Shown here one piece after another: positions 6,762 through 11,079 of a stretch of DNA of 11,079 nt; position 1 is the first letter of the stretch; each line of letters begins with the position of its first letter. The stretch lies in the NCBI GenBank assembly GCA_964565685.1, contig CAZMFR010000014.1, positions 1-11,079 of the forward strand. Reading direction: 5' to 3'. This DNA is from JAGWNR01 sp964565685 (GTDB lineage Bacteria > Patescibacteriota > Minisyncoccia > Phycocordibacterales > PALSA-1337). The translations under genes and the position numbers were made by a program. The notes beneath the pieces were generated by a model, which had not been told where the DNA came from, did not search any database, and worked only from the letters and a program-made list of their open reading frames with translations.

Positions 6762-7929
6762 ACTTTCTATAATAATTCCTTGCTATAACTGCGAAAAAAC
6801 TCTAGAAGAATCGGTTAATTCTTGCTACACACAGGGCTTTACTGAGAATGAGTTTGAGATAATAATGGTGGACGATTCGTCCACCGATCAAACTTTTGAG
6901 TTGATCACCAAATTGGTCAAAAAACACAGCAATATAATAGGCATGCATCATCCGACAAATCGCGGCGGCGGTGCGGCCAGAAATACAGGCATAAAAAAGT
7001 CCAATGGAGATTTCATATATTGTCTAGACAGCGATAATTTTTTTGGCCATAACCGACCATTAAGGAGAATGGTTGAGTATATAAAGGATTCTGGGTTGGA
7101 TGGTGCATCATTCCACGAAAGAAGATTCTTCGTTGGAAATGATTTCAAACATTACGACTCATACTTCAATGAGGCGACAGACAGAGACATAAAATTAAAA
7201 GATCTATTTTCTGATGAAGCTGTGCTCCTCGACAACTTTCTTTATACAAAAAAGTCCTATTTAAAGACAAAAGGATATCCAGAATACCATGGTTTTGACA
7301 CGCAATGTTTTGAAGTCAGATACCTCGCTGCAGGAAATCGTGTAAGGGCATGCAGAGACACGACCTTCTATCATAAACAAGCCATGGGTTCGCACTCATA
7401 TTTTGAGCGAGAATATGATAAGGGAAATTTTTCAAAGAATTACTTTTTGATTATGGAAGATATATTCGAATCTTTGTCGCCTATAGCAAAAGACACGATG
7501 CTAAACTTCGATATATTTTCTAGATCATCAATGGATGACAATCTTATGATAGAAATGAAAAAACTGCAGTCTAAAGGACAATTGTTCAAAAAATTGGATG
7601 GCGAATCAACCAGTAATTCATCAATTTTGCCAAAATACATAGAGCACTATGAATCCTCGCTAAAATCATATAAAATCGCTTCGTATGCCAAAGCTTTGAA
7701 AGAATTACGACTGGCAATGGATGCTGGGTTTGAAAGTAGGATAGCTTACTATCACGAACAACGTTGTTTATCCGGTCAAGGAGGTATATCACCCAACGAG
7801 ATAGACAAAACCGTGTCTGAGATGGAAATGTTTTCTACAAAAAAACAAAAACTTTACAAAGCGTATCATCGCATACCGGTAGTTAATAGATTCATATCAA
7901 ATATAATAAAATGGAAAAAAGCAAAATAG
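6751..7929 (+). CDS. family 2 glycosyltransferase with extra C-terminal region
   Basis: The first 210 residues form a GT-A glycosyltransferase of family 2. LSIIIPCYNCEKTLEESV (5-22) is the nucleotide-binding start, MVDDSSTDQT (39-48) holds the uridine-contacting aspartates, NRGGGAARNTGI (70-81) follows, and CLDSDN (91-96) contains the metal-binding DxD. It should add a sugar to a lipid-linked or other acceptor on the cytoplasmic side; the sugar is unknown. Residues 145-215 vary as an acceptor domain, and the last 175 residues (about 218-392) are mainly charged and helical, with one stretch near 303-326 resembling a single TPR-like helix pair. I do not recognise that part. The ATG overlaps the end of the preceding gene by 11 bases, and the 3' end overlaps the next by 19 bases, consistent with one operon. 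A truncated paralog lies at 10651-11064. Confidence 0.9.
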   Translation: MKNKLSIIIPCYNCEKTLEESVNSCYTQGFTENEFEIIMVDDSSTDQTFELITKLVKKHSNIIGMHHPTNRGGGAARNTGIKKSNGDFIYCLDSDNFFGHNRPLRRMVEYIKDSGLDGASFHERRFFVGNDFKHYDSYFNEATDRDIKLKDLFSDEAVLLDNFLYTKKSYLKTKGYPEYHGFDTQCFEVRYLAAGNRVRACRDTTFYHKQAMGSHSYFEREYDKGNFSKNYFLIMEDIFESLSPIAKDTMLNFDIFSRSSMDDNLMIEMKKLQSKGQLFKKLDGESTSNSSILPKYIEHYESSLKSYKIASYAKALKELRLAMDAGFESRIAYYHEQRCLSGQGGISPNEIDKTVSEMEMFSTKKQKLYKAYHRIPVVNRFISNIIKWKKAK

Positions 7930-8696
7930 CAAAAATGAAGACATGGCTGGCTCAATTCACCTTGGTACGCAACGTTTATTTCTTTCTCTTGTGGGTATAC
8001 AAACTACCGGGGTATGTTCTTGATTATATGAAATTCTACCGATTGAACTCAAAGGACAAACGCTTTTCTATAAGCTTGTTGCGCCTATATCCGCAGCTTT
8101 TTGATAATACCAGCAAGACTGGTTTCGATCCGCATTACACATATCATCCGGCTTGGGCCGCACGCATTATTGCCAAATTAAAACCAGGCAAACATATAGA
8201 TATCTCATCGGTACTTCATTTTAGCACACTGGTATCTGCATTTATTCCTGTGGAATTCTATGATTATCGACCCGCTGAAGTGAAATTGGATAACTTGCAA
8301 TGCAAAAAGGGCGATCTTATGGCACTGCCTTTCCCCGATAATAGCGTGGAATCATTGTCATGCATGCACACTATTGAGCATGTCGGTCTCGGCCGATATG
8401 GAGACCCGATAGACCCTGACGGAGATATTAAAGCCGCTCGTGAACTTGTAAGAGTCTTAAAAATTGGGGGGACATTTTTATATGTCGCACCAATAGGAAG
8501 ACCAAGGATAGAATTCAATGCACATAGAATATATTCATACGAACAAGTTATAAATTTATTCACGGGACTGGAATTACGAGAATTTTCATTGGTTCCAGAT
8601 GACTTTAAAAAATATGGATTAATCAAGGATGCTGATAAGAATATGGTCAATGATCAAAATTGCGCATGCGGATGCTTTTGGTTTATAAAGAAGTAA
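7911..8696 (+). CDS. DUF268 family protein, methyltransferase-like
   Basis: This 261-residue protein matches the DUF268 family, which is often found in polysaccharide clusters and has a Rossmann-like methyltransferase fold. KHIDISSVLHFS (94-105) sits where motif I belongs, EFYDYRP (115-121) follows, and the family signature is CMHTIEHVGLGRYGDPID (151-168). GGTFLYVAPIGRPRIEFNAHR (186-206) is also typical. Motif I has no Gly-x-Gly pattern, as I recall is usual in this family, so SAM binding is plausible but unproven. A hydrophobic stretch at 16-40 could anchor it to the membrane. A likely role is modification of the glycan or its lipid carrier. The ATG at 7911 overlaps the previous gene by 19 bases; an alternative ATG at 7935 would drop 8 residues. 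The gene is convergent with the next one, 16 bases away, and no terminator is visible between them. Confidence 0.85.
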   Translation: MEKSKIAKMKTWLAQFTLVRNVYFFLLWVYKLPGYVLDYMKFYRLNSKDKRFSISLLRLYPQLFDNTSKTGFDPHYTYHPAWAARIIAKLKPGKHIDISSVLHFSTLVSAFIPVEFYDYRPAEVKLDNLQCKKGDLMALPFPDNSVESLSCMHTIEHVGLGRYGDPIDPDGDIKAARELVRVLKIGGTFLYVAPIGRPRIEFNAHRIYSYEQVINLFTGLELREFSLVPDDFKKYGLIKDADKNMVNDQNCACGCFWFIKK

Positions 8697-8712
8697 ATGC
8701 GGGTTAGTAGAA

Positions 8713-9645
8713 TTACGGCTTAAGTGTCTTTAAAATCTTTGAAGCAAACATATAAAAGACTTTCTGGAAAAAATTCTTGTAATAATATGTTTTGAATGTA
8801 TATTCATCGGCCTCCTTGTCCTGAATAATGTCTTTTGGGTGTACTAAACTACCAATATCATGGGTCTCCTGGCACATTATCTTGTCCTTGAAAACAGTAT
8901 GCCCCGCAGACGATCCATACCCTATATTAGATATCATATTTACGTTTGGCGCAATACAAAGCCCGTTGTTCATCCATATTGCATATGCCCAACGAACATC
9001 AGCTGTCTTGAAAATGCCCAAATACGCCTTTTTAAAAAAGTTTTTCCAGAATTTTTTTTCTTTCTTATCCGCGAATACTACGTCGATCATGTTTTTTTTC
9101 TCGAATTCCGGAAAAGAAGACATTCTGTAGTCATACTTTTGCCACGCTCTTTTCCATGTCGCCCAACCCCATACGTGAGGGTATTTTGAAAAATAATAGC
9201 TGACATTACCCCTTTTATTTCCAAATTGAAAATTAGAGCCGTTCACATGCATAATGCGTTCGTCATTTTTATATTTTTCCAGAAGCTCTGTGCAATATGG
9301 GAAAAAAGACAGGTCCGGTATACAATCGTCTTCCAAAATAATGCCACTATCAACATTTTCAAAAAACCAATCGAGTGTTGCGTACCATCTGATATGCATA
9401 TTTATGTTTGTTTCGGGAAAATTCGTATGAATGTCGCATTCCCAATCAATTTCGTCAAAAATCTTGCGAACGGCGTTGCATAGCTCTATATCGGCAGAAA
9501 CGCCTGGTCTAGGACCGTTGGCTGCCACAAAAAGCTTTGTCGGGCGCACTTGCCGGATCTTTTCGAAAAGCTGTCTAGTGATCTTCGGCCGATTGAAAAG
9601 CATTAGTAAGACCGGAGTTTTTGAAGAAGTCGATATGTTAGTCAT
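8713..9645 (-). CDS. HlpA-like (GNT-I-type) glycosyltransferase, full length
   Basis: This 310-residue protein is a paralog of the enzyme at 5919-6761. Shared landmarks are PVLLMLFNRPK (11-21), NGPRPG (43-48), IILEDDCIPD (102-111) with the acidic metal-binding motif, YYFSKYPHVWGWATW (150-164) and NMISNIGYGSSAGHT (236-250). It retains the segment (about 178-225, with WAYAIW at 219-224) that is partly missing in the paralog, so it looks like the complete form. It should act as a cytoplasmic nucleotide-sugar-dependent transferase; the substrates are unknown. It is the only minus-strand gene among the A+T-rich plus-strand glycan genes, which suggests a separate insertion or a local inversion. Its ATG lies 9 bases after a -10-like TATACT, so its mRNA may be nearly leaderless. 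There is no clear Shine-Dalgarno. Confidence 0.85.
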   Translation of the reverse strand: MTNISTSSKTPVLLMLFNRPKITRQLFEKIRQVRPTKLFVAANGPRPGVSADIELCNAVRKIFDEIDWECDIHTNFPETNINMHIRWYATLDWFFENVDSGIILEDDCIPDLSFFPYCTELLEKYKNDERIMHVNGSNFQFGNKRGNVSYYFSKYPHVWGWATWKRAWQKYDYRMSSFPEFEKKNMIDVVFADKKEKKFWKNFFKKAYLGIFKTADVRWAYAIWMNNGLCIAPNVNMISNIGYGSSAGHTVFKDKIMCQETHDIGSLVHPKDIIQDKEADEYTFKTYYYKNFFQKVFYMFASKILKTLKP

Positions 9646-9654
9646 TAAGCATCA

Positions 9655-9667
9655 AGTATAATATACT
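9655..9667. promoter_or_regulatory. symmetric -10-like element, possible bidirectional promoter
   Basis: AGTAT (9655-9659) and ATACT (9663-9667) are exact inverted repeats around AAT, in the 68-base gap between two divergent genes. The plus strand reads TATAAT (9657-9662) and TATACT (9662-9667). The minus strand reads TATATT (9665-9660) and TATACT (9660-9655). Both directions therefore have a credible -10. Good -35 boxes are not visible at 16-18 bases on either side, so the call rests on the -10 symmetry and the gene arrangement. Confidence 0.45.
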
Positions 9668-9713
9668 AATCTCACTTTTGGTAGGCGCCCCTTCGCCAAA
9701 AAACCTAATAAAT

Positions 9714-10649
9714 ATGAATGACTATCCATTGCAAGAAATACCTAGCCCTATTACAGGTGGACATACAAATATCGTACATAAGATAGATACCAAAAAAATA
9801 ATCTCTCTATATCATGACTACGATGTTTCAAGTTTTTTTAAAAACACGCCAGAGATATATGTCATGGAATGCAAAGACACCGGCTATCGGTTTTTCTATC
9901 CGTTTTCAACAGCAGGAAGCGGCGATTTCTACGATTATCTGTCGAAATATGAAAATTATTATGTGCCATGGAAAATGGAACATTTGTTCGCACTCGAATA
10001 TATCAAAGATGGCGACAATGTCCTGGAAATCGGTTGCGCGAACGGCGACTTTTTGAAACTTGTCAAACAGCAGAAAAAAATAACCGCCGAAGGCACAGAA
10101 TTGAATGAGAAAGCAGCTGAAAAAGCAAGACAAAAAGGATTGACTGTCTATATGGGTTCGCTGAGCGATCTAGCAAAGAAAAAAGTCGGCTTCTATGATG
10201 TTGTATGCTCTTTTCAAGTACTTGAGCACATATCTGACGTGCGATCATTTATGCAAAATTCTATTTCTTTGTTAAAGAAAAATGGAAAAATAATTATCGG
10301 TGTGCCAAACAACGAATCCTTCATCAAACACACACGTGATCCATTTTTGAATATGCCGCCCCATCACATGGGATTGTGGGATGAGAATTCTCTGAGAAAA
10401 ATGGGCAATTTTTTCAAGTTGGAAACGGTTGGTATATACTTTGAATCTCTTCCTAAATATCACTATCGGTATTATTATCAAGTCATGTTTGGGGACAAGC
10501 TCGGTTTCTTCGGAAAAACCGGCATTGCCAAATTCATTGGAAAAGTCATAAATAAAGCAGTCTTTGAGTGTTGCGGCAAATTTATCATTGCACTAAGAGC
10601 AAAAAAAATCATAGGACACACAATTGTCATTGTGTTCCAAAAAAAATGA
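9714..10649 (+). CDS. class I SAM-dependent methyltransferase
   Basis: The 311-residue protein has a typical Rossmann methyltransferase core. Motif I is VLEIGCANGDFLKLV (103-117), the acidic second strand ends at GTEL (127-130), and FYDVVCSFQVLEHISD (160-175) covers motifs II-III. IIIGVPNNESF (193-203) follows, and HHMGLWDENSL (217-227) is common in methyltransferases of glycan clusters. The N-terminal 60 residues (SPITGG at 11-16, YVMECKDTGYRFFYP at 49-63) correspond to the small metal-binding region seen in related proteins, but the usual paired cysteines are lost and one Cys (53) remains. It probably methylates a sugar or sugar precursor in the cytoplasm. I chose the ATG at 9714; a TTG at 9678 would add 12 unrelated residues. 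One base separates it from the next gene, so they are likely co-transcribed from the divergent promoter upstream. Confidence 0.88.
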   Translation: MNDYPLQEIPSPITGGHTNIVHKIDTKKIISLYHDYDVSSFFKNTPEIYVMECKDTGYRFFYPFSTAGSGDFYDYLSKYENYYVPWKMEHLFALEYIKDGDNVLEIGCANGDFLKLVKQQKKITAEGTELNEKAAEKARQKGLTVYMGSLSDLAKKKVGFYDVVCSFQVLEHISDVRSFMQNSISLLKKNGKIIIGVPNNESFIKHTRDPFLNMPPHHMGLWDENSLRKMGNFFKLETVGIYFESLPKYHYRYYYQVMFGDKLGFFGKTGIAKFIGKVINKAVFECCGKFIIALRAKKIIGHTIVIVFQKK

Positions 10650-10650
10650 T

Positions 10651-11064
10651 ATGAAAGACAATTCAAATATCTCTTTTATAGTACCTGCATATAACGCTTC
10701 AAACACCCTTGAAGAGGTCGTGAACTCCATTTTCAATGGTAACTTTCAAGATGGTGATGAGATCATAATCGTCAATGATGCTTCACCAGACGATACAAGT
10801 GCAATTGCCGAGCATCTAGCAAAAGAACGCGCGCCGAATATCTCCATCATCACAAATACGGAGAACAAGGGTTGTGCCGCCAGCCGCAATATAGGCGTAA
10901 CCGTCGCAAAAAACGACCTTATCTTCAATCTAGATTCAGATAATATTTTAGCCCCAGGAAATATCTATAAACTTAAAGAATCTCTGCTTAATGAGCAAGC
11001 TGATGTAGCCGCTTTCGGAGAATATCCCTCCAGTTACCCCTTAAGTAGGACACTCTCTTGTTGA
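10651..11064 (+). pseudogene. family 2 glycosyltransferase, broken or frameshifted after the DxD motif
   Basis: The first 120 residues are a normal family 2 glycosyltransferase start: ISFIVPAYNASNTLEEVV (7-24), IVNDASPDDT (40-49), NKGCAASRNIGV (72-83) and NLDSDN (93-98), the DxD motif. The frame then ends at TGA 11062-11064 after 137 residues, about 100 or more short of a complete GT-A domain. From 11045 another plus-strand frame (one base later) is open to the window end. A single extra base near 11044-11047 would therefore join the two. Being 15 bases from the sequence end, an assembly or sequencing error is as likely as a real mutation. It is similar to the enzyme at 6751-7929. The ATG at 10651 follows the methyltransferase stop by one base; the TTG at 10624 is inside that gene. 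Confidence 0.75.
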
Positions 11065-11079
11065 TAATAGTAACTCGAC

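Noticed and set aside
8264..8650. 128-codon minus-strand frame antisense to the DUF268 gene
   Set aside because: The opposite strand encodes a clear DUF268 protein with its full signature, and this frame has no recognisable motif.
8828..9189. Plus-strand frames of 100-109 codons opposite the second HlpA-like gene
   Set aside because: They are antisense shadows of a well-supported glycosyltransferase, with no start signal or domain.
9683..9696. GGCG/CGCC hairpin in the divergent gap before the methyltransferase
   Set aside because: The stem is only 4 bp and no T-tract follows on the plus strand; it is more likely chance than a regulatory element.
9678..9713. Upstream TTG start for the methyltransferase
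   Set aside because: The extra 12 residues lie in the divergent promoter gap and carry no conserved feature; the ATG at 9714 is a better start.
1..11079. CRISPR arrays, tRNA or rRNA genes, insertion sequences, integrase or toxin-antitoxin genes
   Set aside because: I saw no spaced direct repeats, no tRNA cloverleaf or conserved rRNA sequence, and no transposase, integrase or toxin-like reading frame.

Overview
The window reads as part of a cell-surface polysaccharide locus of a bacterium, probably a Candidate Phyla Radiation (Patescibacteria, Parcubacteria-like) genome. That assignment is inference. It rests on a MurB with extra in-frame inserts, a Wzy_C membrane protein carrying a C-terminal TPR tail, very tight gene packing, and almost no recognisable Shine-Dalgarno sequences. 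No rRNA or universal marker is present to settle it. The window may be a whole metagenomic contig, because both ends cut through or break a reading frame.

Left part (1-4084, minus strand, visibly richer in G+C): a possible gene start running off the left edge, then murB (cytoplasmic peptidoglycan precursor synthesis), then a 468-base non-coding stretch, then a 753-residue O-antigen ligase/polymerase-like membrane protein. The non-coding stretch holds a clear minus-strand intrinsic terminator, a putative murB promoter and a candidate small structured RNA.

Middle part (4358-8696, plus strand, visibly richer in A+T): a compact transcription unit of a Wzx-type flippase, an HlpA-like glycosyltransferase, a family-2 glycosyltransferase and a DUF268 protein with a methyltransferase-like fold. 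Successive genes are separated by 1 base or overlap by 11 and 19 bases. The flippase and the ligase are divergent across a 273-base spacer.

Right part (8713-11079): a second HlpA-like glycosyltransferase on the minus strand, convergent with the DUF268 gene. It is divergent from a plus-strand pair made of a SAM-dependent methyltransferase and a second family-2 glycosyltransferase. A 13-base symmetric -10-like element lies between the divergent genes. The last glycosyltransferase stops after about 137 residues, just past its DxD motif, and looks frameshifted or broken near the sequence end.

A plausible joint role is this: the glycosyltransferases build a glycan on a lipid carrier at the inner face of the membrane, the two methyltransferase-like proteins modify it, the flippase moves it outward, and the Wzy_C protein polymerises or ligates it. 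No initiating sugar-phosphate transferase, chain-length regulator or nucleotide-sugar synthesis gene is visible, so the locus must continue elsewhere. I did not find a clearly new multi-gene system. The most unusual items are the murB inserts, the candidate RNA, the symmetric divergent promoter and the roughly 31-residue deletion in one HlpA-like enzyme.
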